A stretch of DNA of 64,000 nucleotides from an uncultured Rhodospirillaceae bacterium (GTDB taxonomy: Bacteria; Pseudomonadota; Alphaproteobacteria; Rhodospirillales; Magnetospirillaceae). Positions 1 to 8,308 of this stretch are shown in pieces. The position numbers and the translations under genes were made by a program. The stretch lies in NCBI GenBank assembly GCA_903901915.1, contig CAIUSV010000068.1, forward strand, positions 1 to 64,000, read 5' to 3'. The notes below the pieces were generated by a model that had not been told where the DNA came from, made no database searches, and was given only the letters and a program-made list of their open reading frames with translations. Within the stretch, counting starts at the first letter, position 1. Every line of letters begins with the position of its first letter.

Positions 1-1
1 C

Positions 2-1207
2 GACCCCATCGATGCGCCCTTGGCCGATACGCGTCAACCCCTGCCGGGGGACGGGCGCGCCCCCGTGGTGTTGCAGGTGCTGCCGGCCCTGGTCACCGGC
101 GGCGTCGAGCGCGGCACCGTCGACATGGCGGTGGCCCTGGCCGAGGCCGGCTGGACCGCCATCGTCGCCTCCGAGGGCGGTCCCATGTCCCGCGAGCTGA
201 GCCGGGCCGGCGCCGAGCACATCACCTTGCCGCTGGCCAGCAAGAATCCGCTGGTGATCCGGCGCAACGCCGACCTGCTGGCCGAGATCATCGCCGAGCG
301 GAACGTGGACATCGTCCACGCCCGCTCGCGGGCGCCGGCGTGGAGCGCCTGGATGGCGGCCGAGCGGACCGGCTGCCATTTCGTCACCACCTTCCACGGC
401 ACTTACAATCTGGGCTGGTTCGGCCTGAAAAACCGCTACAACGCGGTCATGACCCGCGGCGAGCGGGTGATTGCCATCTCCGACTTCATCGCCGAGCATG
501 CCACACGGGTGTACGGCCTTGATCCCGGGCGTATCCGCGTCGTCCATCGCGGTATCGACCTTGGGCGTTTCGATCCCGCCCGCGTCAGCCCCGAACGCAT
601 CATCCAACTGGCCCAGAAGTGGCGGCTGCCCGACGGCCATCAGGTGATCATGCTGCCCGGCCGCCTGAGCCGCTGGAAGGGTCAGGCGGTACTGATCGAG
701 GCCCTGGCGCTGTTGGGCCGGCACGACGTGCGCTGTCTGCTGGTGGGGTCCGACCAGGGCCGCACCGGCTATCGCGAGGAACTGGTGGAACTGGTCCGCA
801 GCCGTGATCTGGTGGACGTGGTCCATCTGGTGGACGAGTGCAACGACATGCCGGCGGCCTACATGCTGACCGATGTGGTGGTCTCGGCCTCGACCGATCC
901 CGAGGCGTTCGGTCGGGTGGCGGTCGAGGGTCAGGCCATGGGCCGCCCGGTCATCGCCACCGCCCACGGCGCCACCGGCGAGACGGTGCTGCCCGGCCGC
1001 ACCGGTTGGCTGACCCAGCCCGGCGACGCCCTGGCATTGGCCCAGGCGCTGGACCGCTTTCTTGCCCTGTCGGCCGAGGAACGCGACGGCATGGCCCAGG
1101 TTGCCATCGACTACGTGCGCAACAATTTCACCAAGGAAGGCATGTGCGCCAAGACCCTGGCGGTCTATGAGGAGGTGCTGGGCCGTGCCTCCTCCGACGC
1201 GGCCTGA
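2..1207 (+). CDS. GT4-family glycosyltransferase (5' end at window edge)
   Basis: The frame is open to the left edge, so the true start may lie outside; the first internal start is a TTG at 20 (395 codons). The product resembles GT-B fold glycosyltransferases of family GT4: an N-terminal glycine-rich acceptor-side segment (LPALVTGGVERGT), a central LPGRLSRWKG segment opening the nucleotide-sugar domain, and a C-terminal EX7E motif (EAFGRVAVE) that binds the donor in this family. There is no membrane segment, so it probably acts on the cytoplasmic face. It lies 1 bp before a GT9 heptosyltransferase-like gene, which suggests a shared role in LPS core or other envelope glycan synthesis. The exact donor and acceptor cannot be read from sequence. 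Confidence 0.88.
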   Translation, partial: DPIDAPLADTRQPLPGDGRAPVVLQVLPALVTGGVERGTVDMAVALAEAGWTAIVASEGGPMSRELSRAGAEHITLPLASKNPLVIRRNADLLAEIIAERNVDIVHARSRAPAWSAWMAAERTGCHFVTTFHGTYNLGWFGLKNRYNAVMTRGERVIAISDFIAEHATRVYGLDPGRIRVVHRGIDLGRFDPARVSPERIIQLAQKWRLPDGHQVIMLPGRLSRWKGQAVLIEALALLGRHDVRCLLVGSDQGRTGYREELVELVRSRDLVDVVHLVDECNDMPAAYMLTDVVVSASTDPEAFGRVAVEGQAMGRPVIATAHGATGETVLPGRTGWLTQPGDALALAQALDRFLALSAEERDGMAQVAIDYVRNNFTKEGMCAKTLAVYEEVLGRASSDAA

Positions 1208-1208
1208 C

Positions 1209-2129
1209 ATGACGTCCCATCATCGCATCCTGGTCATCAAGCTGGGGGCACTGGGGGATTTCGTCCAGGCGTTCGGCCCGTTCGCCGCCATTCGCGCCCA
1301 CCACCAGCGGTCCCGCATCACCCTGCTGACGACCCGGCCGTTTGTCGCCATCGCCGAGGCGTCGCCATGGTTCGATACCGTCTGGGTGGACGAGCGCCCG
1401 CAGCTGTGGCGGCCGGACCGCATCTGGCGGCTGCGCCGGCGGCTGCGTGGCGGCGGCTTCGAGCGGGTCTACGACCTGCAAACCTCCGATCGCTCGTCGT
1501 GGTACTTCCGCCTGCTGGGGGGGGACGTCGAGTGGTCGGGGATCGCCTCGGGGTGCTCGCATCCCCACGCCAATCCCCGTCGCGACACCATGCACACCAT
1601 CGAACGCCAGCGCGAGCAACTGGCCATGGCGGGTATAGCCGAGGTGCCGACGCCCGATCTGTCGTGGGTTGGTGCCGACCTGGGTCGTTTTGCGCTGTCC
1701 GTCCCCTACGTCCTGTTGTGCCCGGGCGGCGCCTCCCACCGCCCGGCCAAGCGTTGGCCGGCGGAACGGTTCACCGCCATCGCCAACCGGCTGGCCGACA
1801 TGGGTATCACCCCGGTACTGCTGGGGAGCGGCGTCGAGACCGCCGCCGTCGCCGCCGGCTGTCCCCGCGCCATGGACATGGCGGGGCGGACCTCGTTCCT
1901 CGACATCATCGCCCTGGCCAGCGAGGCGGCGGCGGCGGTGGGCAACGATACCGGTCCGATGCATCTGATCGCCGCCGGTGGCTGTCCGTCGCTGGTGCTG
2001 TTCTCGCACGAGTCCGACCCGGCGCTGTGCGCTCCGCGCGGGCAGGTGACGGCTTTGCGGCGGCCCAGCCTGGCCGAATTGGGCGAGGCCGAGGTTGCGG
2101 CGGCACTGGACCGGGTGTTGGCACCGTGA
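1209..2129 (+). CDS. Glycosyltransferase family 9 (LPS heptosyltransferase-like)
   Basis: A 306-residue protein starting at the ATG just after the preceding stop. The N-terminal ILVIKLGALGDFVQ and the C-terminal GNDTGPMHLIAAGG are hallmarks of the ADP-heptose:LPS heptosyltransferase family, which moves heptose from ADP-heptose onto the lipid A/Kdo core at the inner membrane. The second half carries the GT-B donor-binding domain (VLLCPGGAS, then PAERFTAIA). An ADP-heptose epimerase (hldD) is encoded further along at 12040. Its stop overlaps the GTG start of the next gene, so the three genes probably form one operon. Which core position it modifies is unknown. Confidence 0.9.
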   Translation: MTSHHRILVIKLGALGDFVQAFGPFAAIRAHHQRSRITLLTTRPFVAIAEASPWFDTVWVDERPQLWRPDRIWRLRRRLRGGGFERVYDLQTSDRSSWYFRLLGGDVEWSGIASGCSHPHANPRRDTMHTIERQREQLAMAGIAEVPTPDLSWVGADLGRFALSVPYVLLCPGGASHRPAKRWPAERFTAIANRLADMGITPVLLGSGVETAAVAAGCPRAMDMAGRTSFLDIIALASEAAAAVGNDTGPMHLIAAGGCPSLVLFSHESDPALCAPRGQVTALRRPSLAELGEAEVAAALDRVLAP

Positions 2130-3034
2130 GCGATCCGTGGCGCGCAACCCGTCGGCGGATGGAAGAACGGCTGGTCGGCGAACGCCGCCGCCAGACCGCC
2201 AAAGGCGAGCGCGGAGTGCCGTTTCCCTTCCTGTTCACCCGGGCATTGCCCGCGGCGTTTCGCGTTTCCGGCTTGTACGGTTGGGGTCGGCGCAACGCCG
2301 GCGACATCCGAGTGTCCAAGGTCGATATCGTCAGCCCCCGCCTGTCGCCGGCATTCGACGGCTATACCATTTTGTTCCTGTCCGACCTGCACGCCGCCGC
2401 CGTGCCCGAGGTCATGGTCAAGGCCGCCGCCATGGCGGCTCATCTGACGTTCGATCTGGTGCTGCTGGGCGGCGACTATCAGTGCTTCGGGACTCCGTCG
2501 GCGACCGAAACCGGCGGATTGCTGGCGCCGCTGCTGGGGAAATTGCGGCCACCCGATGGAATCCACGGTGTGCTTGGCAATCATGACAGCCACGACATGG
2601 TCGAGGCGCTGGAAAGCCTCGGCGTGGATGTGCTGGTCAATCGCCATGTCACCGTCGAGCGCGGCGGCGAGCGTCTGGTGGTGGCGGGAACCGACGACAT
2701 TCACTGCTTCTACACCGACGCCGCCCTGGCTGCCCTGCGACAGGCGCCCCAGGGCTTTCGCATCGCCCTGATTCATAGCCCGGAACTGGCCGATCAAGCG
2801 GCCGGCCTTGGCTTTGACCTCTATCTCGCCGGGCATACCCACGGCGGCCAGATCTGCCTGCCGGGCGGACGTCCGGTGTTCACCGCCTTGGACAGTCATC
2901 ATGCCCTGGCGTGTGGTCACTGGCGCCACCATGGCATGGCGGGCTACACCAGCACCGGCCTCGGCAGCGGCCTGCCGGCGGTGCGGTTCAACTGTCGTCC
3001 CGAGCTGGTGCTGATCCGGTTGCGGCGGGGATAA
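2126..3034 (+). CDS. Calcineurin-like metallophosphoesterase (YaeI-like)
   Basis: A 302-residue protein read from a GTG overlapping the preceding stop (GTGA); an ATG at 2159 is an alternative. Metal-binding motifs of the calcineurin-like phosphoesterase fold appear in order: SDLHAAA, GGDY, GNHDSHD, and AGHTHGGQICLPG near the C-terminus. This matches the YaeI/YkuE-type subgroup, whose characterised members are dimetal phosphodiesterases. No clear signal peptide or membrane segment is seen. Co-transcription with two glycosyltransferases suggests a role in lipid or LPS metabolism, but the substrate is an inference. Confidence 0.85.
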   Translation: MSDPWRATRRRMEERLVGERRRQTAKGERGVPFPFLFTRALPAAFRVSGLYGWGRRNAGDIRVSKVDIVSPRLSPAFDGYTILFLSDLHAAAVPEVMVKAAAMAAHLTFDLVLLGGDYQCFGTPSATETGGLLAPLLGKLRPPDGIHGVLGNHDSHDMVEALESLGVDVLVNRHVTVERGGERLVVAGTDDIHCFYTDAALAALRQAPQGFRIALIHSPELADQAAGLGFDLYLAGHTHGGQICLPGGRPVFTALDSHHALACGHWRHHGMAGYTSTGLGSGLPAVRFNCRPELVLIRLRRG

Positions 3035-3085
3035 GGCGGATATAGTCTTTACCGGCGGAACCCCGACGCAATCAGGCGACATCCG

Positions 3086-4738
3086 ATGATGACGGACAAG
3101 GTGGCGCTGCCCAGACGTTCGATGGCGATCATCCTGGCCACCGCGCTGGCCATCGGGATGTTCTGGCTGGTGTCGGTGCGGGCCTATATCGATCTGCGCG
3201 ATACCCGGTTCGTCGAGGCGTCGGCCGATGCCCAAAAGGCACTTGCCGCCTTCGAGGAACATGCCAACCGGGTATTCGATTACGGCGACACCCATCTGCG
3301 TTCGATCCGCTCGTTCTATCTGGCCTACGGCCTGGGAGACGGTTTGCGGCGGCATGTGGCCGATATCCGCACTCCCGACGACGATCGCGTCGCCAGCGAG
3401 ATGTTCATCACCGACCGGGCCGGCCGCATGGTGTTTCATTCGATTCCCGCGGGAGTTGGACGAGATATTTCCGGGATCGACTATTTTTCCGCCATCCGCG
3501 CCGCGCCGGGGGACGACCTCTACATCGACCCCACCCGGGTGGGAATCGTCACCGGAAAATATGGCTTCAGGATCTTGCGCAAGATCATCCGCAACGGGGA
3601 GTTCGACGGCGTCATCGGAATGGTGCTGCCGCCGCAACACATGGCGGATTTCTACAAGGTGCTCGATCTCGGCCCCAACAGCTCGCTGCTGATGGTCAAG
3701 GAGGACCATCGCTATATCGTCCGCCAGCCGCTGCCTTCCGACGCCATCTACGGCAGGACCATGGACTCGCCTTCGTTGTGGGACAGTCTGCGCGACCGGC
3801 CCCGGGGGATCTACAGCAGCGTCAGCGTTGTCGATGGCGAGCACAGGATGTTCGGCTACAAGAAGCTGGACAATTATCCGGTGGTGATCGACGTCGGTGT
3901 CGCCGAGCGGGACATCATGGAAAACCTCAAGCCGGCCCGGCGCAACATGGTCATCCAGGGGGTGATCTTCACCGTGGTGGCGGTGTTGTTCTGCTGGCTG
4001 GTGCTGCTGATCCTGTCGCAGAACCGCAGCCTGACCGCCAAGAGCCGCCAGCTCGCCCTGTCCAACGCCGATCTGGAACGCTTTGCCTACGCCGCCTCCC
4101 ACGACCTGCAAACCCCGCTCAGGACCATCGGCAGCTACGCCCAGTTGTTGCACCGCCGCTACCGCGATCGTCTTGACGCCGATGCCGACGAGTTTCTCGG
4201 CTACATGGTGGAGGCGGCGCGGCATCTGTCGTCGCTGATCACCGACATGCTGGATTATGCCCGTGCCGGCAGTCCGGGACGGCCGCAGGCGCCGGTGGCG
4301 GCCGAGCGGGCCTTCGAGCGGGCGGTGGCCAACCTGCGGGCGGCGATCGACGAGACCGGCGCGGTGGTCACGGCAGGCGAGTTGCCCGTCCTGCTCGGTG
4401 ACGAGACCCAGGTGGTCAGCCTGTTCCAGAATCTGATCGAGAATGCCCTGAAGTATCGCCATCCCGAGCGGGTGCCCGAGATAAAGGTCAGCGCTTGGCC
4501 CATGTCGTCGCTGAGTTGGTGCTTTGCCGTCGAGGACAATGGTATCGGTATCGAAGAGAGCTACTTCGACAAGATCTTCGTCATTTTCCAGCGGCTACAG
4601 CCCGGCGGATCCGAGGGAACCGGCGTGGGTCTGGCTCTGTGCCAGCGCATCGTCCGCCGGCTGGGCGGTGACATCTGGGTCGAATCGACGCTGGGGCAGG
4701 GGACCACGTTCTACTTTACCGCGCCCCGGCAGGAGTAG
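3086..4738 (+). CDS. Membrane sensor histidine kinase with extracytoplasmic Cache-like domain
   Basis: A 550-residue kinase with a first transmembrane segment around residues 11-30, a periplasmic region of about 250 residues resembling a PDC/Cache sensor, and a second transmembrane segment around 290-312. The cytoplasmic part has an intact H-box (AASHDLQTPLRT), N-box (NLIENALKYR), G1 box (VEDNGIGIE) and G2 box (GTGVGLALC), so it should autophosphorylate. The H-box flanks (ERFAYAASHDLQ) match the cyanobacterial phytochrome-type HisKA subgroup. No response regulator is adjacent, so this is an orphan kinase. The ligand cannot be inferred. An ATG one codon downstream (3089) is equally possible as start. 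Confidence 0.88.
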   Translation: MMTDKVALPRRSMAIILATALAIGMFWLVSVRAYIDLRDTRFVEASADAQKALAAFEEHANRVFDYGDTHLRSIRSFYLAYGLGDGLRRHVADIRTPDDDRVASEMFITDRAGRMVFHSIPAGVGRDISGIDYFSAIRAAPGDDLYIDPTRVGIVTGKYGFRILRKIIRNGEFDGVIGMVLPPQHMADFYKVLDLGPNSSLLMVKEDHRYIVRQPLPSDAIYGRTMDSPSLWDSLRDRPRGIYSSVSVVDGEHRMFGYKKLDNYPVVIDVGVAERDIMENLKPARRNMVIQGVIFTVVAVLFCWLVLLILSQNRSLTAKSRQLALSNADLERFAYAASHDLQTPLRTIGSYAQLLHRRYRDRLDADADEFLGYMVEAARHLSSLITDMLDYARAGSPGRPQAPVAAERAFERAVANLRAAIDETGAVVTAGELPVLLGDETQVVSLFQNLIENALKYRHPERVPEIKVSAWPMSSLSWCFAVEDNGIGIEESYFDKIFVIFQRLQPGGSEGTGVGLALCQRIVRRLGGDIWVESTLGQGTTFYFTAPRQE

Positions 4739-4838
4739 GCGGGGCTTCGGTTTTCCGTCAGTCCGACATTCCGTCTGGCATCGATGGACCGACCGGCGCT
4801 AAAATCACCCGTTTTCCGGGTTAGGGAGGCTGGCGGGC

Positions 4839-6323
4839 ATGTCGATACTGCCGATCGTTCTGGATCGCGGCAGCGACAGTACGCTGCAGGACCAGATATT
4901 CGAGCAGATGCGCAAGCTGATCGTCGCTGGCCGGCTTCCGCCCCGGACCCGTATTCCGGCGTCGCGGCAGATGGCCAGCCAGCTTGGGGTATCGCGCAAT
5001 ACCGTGATGCTGGCCTATGAGCGTCTGGTGGCCGAGGGCTACCTCACCACCCGTCCCGCGGCTGGCAACTTCGTCGCCAACGCGTTGCCCGAAAGCGCCG
5101 AATCCGCCCGGCCGGCGATGACGGATTGGGCGCGCAGCCGCCTTGGTTCGGCTTTTCTGATCGGCCGTCCGACGCCGCGCCCTCCCCGTGCCGCGATCGA
5201 TTTCGGCTTGCGGTCGGCGGCCCATACCGAATTTCCCATCAAGGTGTGGCGGCGCAAGGTCGGGTTGCTGCTCGATCACCATGGCGATGCCCTGGGCAGT
5301 CCGCCGCCGCCGGGCGGCGAGCCCCGGCTGCGGCGCGCCGTGGCGAGCTGGTTGGCCGGCGACCGCGGCCCCATCTGCCATCCCGATGAGATCATCATCG
5401 TGTCGGGCTGCCAGCAGGCCTATAATTTGGCCGCCCATCTCTTCGTGCGGCCCGGTGATCGCGTCGTGGTCGAAGGCCCCGGCCATTCGGGGGCGGATAT
5501 GGCGTTTGCCGCCCGGGGCGCCGAACTGATTCGCGTTCCCGTGGACGAGCAGGGGTTGTGCGTCGAGTCTCTGCCGGATGGACCGGTGGCCCTGGCCTGC
5601 GTGACGCCTTCGCATCAGAATCCGGTGGGCGGCGTCCTGCCGCTGGACCGCCGCCGCCAGCTGATCGAGTGGGCCAGACGGGCGGGGGCCTGCATCTTTG
5701 AAGACGACTGCAACGGCGAGAAGGCGCTGTGTTGGGATGGCGCCCCCCTTCCCTCGCTCAAGGCTCTCGATCTCCACGGCCAAGTGGTCTATGCCGGCAC
5801 CTTCACCAAGACCCTGGGGGCGGGGTTGCGCCTGGGCTATGTGGTGGTGCCGGCCGAATTCGTTTCCGTCACGCTCGACCTCAAGGACATGTTCGACGGC
5901 GGTAATCCCTGGCTGGAGCAGATGGCCCTGGCCAGCCTGATCGAAAGCGGCGGCTTCGATCGCCATCTCGACGACCTCGCGCGGCGGTGGCTGCCCCGAC
6001 GCGATTGCCTGATCGCCGAGCTGCGGCGTGCCTTCGGGACCGCCGCCGTCACCGGCGCCGATGCCGGTACCCACCTGGCCTGGACCCTGCCGCCCGAGGC
6101 GCCCGATGCGGCTGTGGTTGCCGCCGCCGCTGCCGCCGAGGGCATCGGCGTCTCCGCCCTGGCCGGCGATCTGTCGCAGGCCGGAGTGCCTGCCCGGTTC
6201 GTCGATCGTACTCTTTACCTCAACTATTCGTCATTGACCGAGGATGCCATTGCCCGCGGAATCCGTGGCTTGGCCACGATCATCAACCGAATGTCGGCGA
6301 CGACAGCCCTCGCCGTGGGCTGA
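4839..6323 (+). CDS. MocR/PdxR-type GntR regulator with aminotransferase domain
   Basis: A 494-residue fusion. Residues about 1-80 form a GntR winged helix-turn-helix (LQDQIFEQMRKLIVAG, then SRQMASQLGVSRNTV). Residues about 120-490 form a fold-type I aminotransferase domain with the PLP lysine in GTFTKTLGAGLRLG and the substrate-binding segment TPSHQNPVGG. Such MocR regulators use PLP or amino-acid-PLP adducts as effectors; PdxR members activate PLP synthesis. No pdxST, gabT or ehuABC-like target lies beside it, so the regulon is unknown. It stands alone, with its own 100-bp upstream region. Confidence 0.88.
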   Translation: MSILPIVLDRGSDSTLQDQIFEQMRKLIVAGRLPPRTRIPASRQMASQLGVSRNTVMLAYERLVAEGYLTTRPAAGNFVANALPESAESARPAMTDWARSRLGSAFLIGRPTPRPPRAAIDFGLRSAAHTEFPIKVWRRKVGLLLDHHGDALGSPPPPGGEPRLRRAVASWLAGDRGPICHPDEIIIVSGCQQAYNLAAHLFVRPGDRVVVEGPGHSGADMAFAARGAELIRVPVDEQGLCVESLPDGPVALACVTPSHQNPVGGVLPLDRRRQLIEWARRAGACIFEDDCNGEKALCWDGAPLPSLKALDLHGQVVYAGTFTKTLGAGLRLGYVVVPAEFVSVTLDLKDMFDGGNPWLEQMALASLIESGGFDRHLDDLARRWLPRRDCLIAELRRAFGTAAVTGADAGTHLAWTLPPEAPDAAVVAAAAAAEGIGVSALAGDLSQAGVPARFVDRTLYLNYSSLTEDAIARGIRGLATIINRMSATTALAVG

Positions 6324-6369
6324 AACTCCTTACCCCATGGTATAATTTTCCGCCGATCACCGTGACGCG

Positions 6370-6395
6370 TTAGTCTGTTCTTATAATAAGACTAA
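6370..6395. promoter_or_regulatory. Inverted repeat, possible operator upstream of the cytochrome cluster
   Basis: TTAGTCT at 6370-6376 and its exact complement AGACTAA at 6389-6395 enclose a 12-bp AT-rich spacer. A second, nested dyad (CTTAT-A-ATAAG) lies at 6380-6390. The region is unusually AT-rich for this genome. It could be an operator for the adjacent MocR-type regulator or for the downstream cytochrome genes; no regulator can be assigned. Confidence 0.35.
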
Positions 6396-6450
6396 TGCCA
6401 CGAAGCCCCGCCAACGCCATGAAGCCCGCCATTGTGGCTGAAATGCCACA
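6396..6450. repeat. Imperfect direct repeat and a 6-bp inverted repeat in the intergenic region
   Basis: ATGCCACGAAGCCCCGCC (from 6395) is followed by ACGCCATGAAGCCCGCC (from 6414), an imperfect direct repeat. A perfect dyad, TGTGGC at 6433-6438 with GCCACA at 6445-6450, comes next. The 371-bp gap from 6324 to 6694 contains no plausible gene; besides these elements it holds the structured leader at 6553-6636. Confidence 0.35.
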
Positions 6451-6552
6451 CTGATCCTGGACTCACTCATAATTCGGCAATTGGCTCTAACAATGGCCTC
6501 CCAACTTCCGTATTATCCCGCCCCAAGGTGTAGGTGGTTTCTGCGGGGAATT

Positions 6553-6636
6553 GCGGGAGCCGCCAACCGTTTAGGTTTGGAGCGCGCGTGTCCGGGCGAT
6601 TGCCGCCCGTGGCTTGTCCTGGCGGCTCCTTTCCGC
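6553..6636 (+). promoter_or_regulatory. Predicted structured 5' leader of the cytochrome operon
   Basis: GGAGCCGCCA at 6556-6565 pairs perfectly with TGGCGGCTCC at 6620-6629. A short outer extension pairs GCG at 6553-6555 with CGC at 6634-6636. Nested inside is a second perfect stem (6593-6598 with 6604-6609, loop ATTGC). The element ends about 60 nt before the ATG at 6695. It could be a regulatory mRNA leader or a separate small RNA; the structure is seen, the function is inferred. Confidence 0.4.
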
Positions 6637-6694
6637 ATTGGGGGGTCCGGCCTTGGGGTCGGGCAGTAACGGTCTGGCTTGGAGTGGCCCGAAG

Positions 6695-7279
6695 ATGTTC
6701 GCGTTTTGCAAAACCTTCTATCGCAGCAATACGACGCTGGTGTGGTCGGCGATCGTTTCGTTCTTCGCCGGCATCATCTTCTGGGGCGCTTTCAACACCC
6801 TGATGGAAGCCACCAATACGCTGATGTTCTGCACGACCTGCCACGAGATGGAATCCACCGTGTACCCCGAGTACATGGAGACGGTGCACTACAAGAACCG
6901 CAGCGGCGTGCGCGCGGTCTGCTCCGACTGTCACGTTCCTCATCCGTGGTTCTACAAGATCAAGCGCAAGATCGAAGCCAGCTCCGAGGTTTATCACAAG
7001 CTGATGGGCACCGTGGACACGGTCGAGAAGTTCGACGCCCATCGCCTGGAGATGGCCAAGCGCCAGTGGGCGGTGATGAAGTCCACCGACTCCCGCGAGT
7101 GCCGCAACTGCCACAGCTTCGAGGCCATGTCGCAGGCGGCGCAGAAGAAGAGTTCTTGGCAGATGCACCAGGACGCGCAGAAAAGCGGCGAGACCTGCAT
7201 CGACTGCCACAAGGGCATCGCCCACAAGCCGGTCCACAAGCAGCTCGAGGCGCCGCCGGCCAACCAGAGCTTTGAATAG
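6695..7279 (+). CDS. NapC/NirT-family tetraheme c-type cytochrome (CymA-like quinol dehydrogenase)
   Basis: A 194-residue protein with one N-terminal membrane anchor (about residues 13-33) and four CXXCH heme sites: CTTCH (46-50), CSDCH (76-80), CRNCH (136-140) and CIDCH (168-172). This length and architecture match NapC/NirT/CymA proteins, which oxidise menaquinol or ubiquinol at the periplasmic face of the inner membrane and pass electrons to soluble cytochromes. It heads a cluster with a ten-heme MtrA-like cytochrome and an outer-membrane barrel, so CymA-like service to that conduit is likely. No nap genes are nearby. The ATG at 6695 puts the anchor directly at the N-terminus. Confidence 0.92.
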   Translation: MFAFCKTFYRSNTTLVWSAIVSFFAGIIFWGAFNTLMEATNTLMFCTTCHEMESTVYPEYMETVHYKNRSGVRAVCSDCHVPHPWFYKIKRKIEASSEVYHKLMGTVDTVEKFDAHRLEMAKRQWAVMKSTDSRECRNCHSFEAMSQAAQKKSSWQMHQDAQKSGETCIDCHKGIAHKPVHKQLEAPPANQSFE

Positions 7280-7311
7280 ATCGCCCGTTATTAGGCACGA
7301 GGGAGGTTACC

Positions 7312-8241
7312 TTGAAGATTTCCACCGTTTCCCTGGCCATGCTGGCCGCCGTTTCCGCCACCCCCGCGCTCGCCGTCGATTGGGCGAGCGTGCCGGGCAA
7401 GGAAGTGGTTCTGTTCTATCCGGGGCAGTCGTCGCGGGAATGGACCATGACCGAGGGCGAGCATGACGGTGCCGCCAAGTACAAGGGCGGCAAGAACTGC
7501 TCCGATTGCCATATCGGCGAAGAGAAGAAGAAGGGCGATCGCGTCGTCGCCGGCAAGACCAACGAACCCACCCCCATCGCCGGCAAGCCGGGCTGGGTGG
7601 CGGCGACGGTCAAGACCGCCCATGACGACAAGAACTTCTATGTCCATCTCGACTTCAACGAGGGCACCCAGCCCGACTCCAAGATGGACGCGGCCTTCGC
7701 CACCAAGGTGACGATGATGGTTTCCGACGGCGCCGCCGCCGAGTCGGTTCGCAACGGGTGCTGGAGCACCTGCCACGACGACAACAGCAAGATGGCCAGC
7801 GCCGGCGCCGCCGAGCGCACCAAGTACCTGGGCAAGACCCGCGCCAAGCAGACCCGCCAGGGCGGCGGCGACGAGCTGAAGCCCGCCGAGGAATTGGCCA
7901 AGATGAAGGCCGCCGGCGAGTATCTCGAGTTCTGGCAGGCCAAGCTCAATCCGGGTGCCAAGGCCGTGGCCGACTCGTTCATCGTGTTCGACAAGCGTGA
8001 CGAAGTGAAGCCCAACGCCGTCACCGCCGAGGGTACCTTGGCCAATGGCGCGGGTTCCGTCACCCTGTCGCGGCCGCTGTCGGCGGGCGCGCCCTATAAG
8101 GATCTCGTCGCGGGCAAGACCTATACCGTGGGCTTCGCCATCCACGGCGGTCATACCGCCAAGAGGTTCCATTACGTTTCCTTCGCGCACACGCTTGTGC
8201 TCGATTCCGGTGCCGCCGATCTCGTGGCGGTGAAGAAGTAA
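7312..8241 (+). CDS. Ethylbenzene-dehydrogenase-related heme-binding periplasmic protein
   Basis: A 309-residue exported protein (signal peptide about 1-21, ALA cleavage motif) starting with TTG, chosen because a strong GAGGGAGG ribosome site precedes it by about 6 nt. The fold resembles the cytochrome c-552/DMSO-reductase-family gamma-subunit heme-binding domain (ethylbenzene dehydrogenase family): KNFYVHLDFNEG and a C-terminal TYTVGFAIHGGH segment. It carries one canonical site, CSDCH (63-67), and one unusual CWSTCH (150-155), a CX3CH. Catalytic molybdenum subunits that normally accompany such gamma subunits are absent. Its place between the NapC-like and decaheme genes suggests an electron-transfer intermediate or periplasmic redox partner. 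Confidence 0.8.
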   Translation: MKISTVSLAMLAAVSATPALAVDWASVPGKEVVLFYPGQSSREWTMTEGEHDGAAKYKGGKNCSDCHIGEEKKKGDRVVAGKTNEPTPIAGKPGWVAATVKTAHDDKNFYVHLDFNEGTQPDSKMDAAFATKVTMMVSDGAAAESVRNGCWSTCHDDNSKMASAGAAERTKYLGKTRAKQTRQGGGDELKPAEELAKMKAAGEYLEFWQAKLNPGAKAVADSFIVFDKRDEVKPNAVTAEGTLANGAGSVTLSRPLSAGAPYKDLVAGKTYTVGFAIHGGHTAKRFHYVSFAHTLVLDSGAADLVAVKK

Positions 8242-8261
8242 ACCAGGCTCCATTCTTGGAA

Positions 8262-8291
8262 GCTCCGTCGGCGGGGGATCGTCGGCGGAGC
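8262..8291 (+). other. Strong intergenic hairpin inside the cytochrome operon
   Basis: GCTCCGTCGGCG (8262-8273) pairs along all 12 positions, with two G-U wobbles, with CGTCGGCGGAGC (8280-8291) around a GGGGAT loop. No T-run follows, so it is more likely an mRNA-stabilising or processing structure than a terminator. It lies 17 nt before the decaheme start codon. Confidence 0.5.
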
Positions 8292-8308
8292 GAACGGGGG
8301 TAACAAAT

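Noticed and set aside
6324-6694. Search for an FNR box (TTGAT-N4-ATCAA) or sigma-54 promoter before the cytochrome cluster.
   Set aside because: No such site was found; the TGGC...GCCA dyad at 6433-6450 has the wrong spacing for a -24/-12 promoter.
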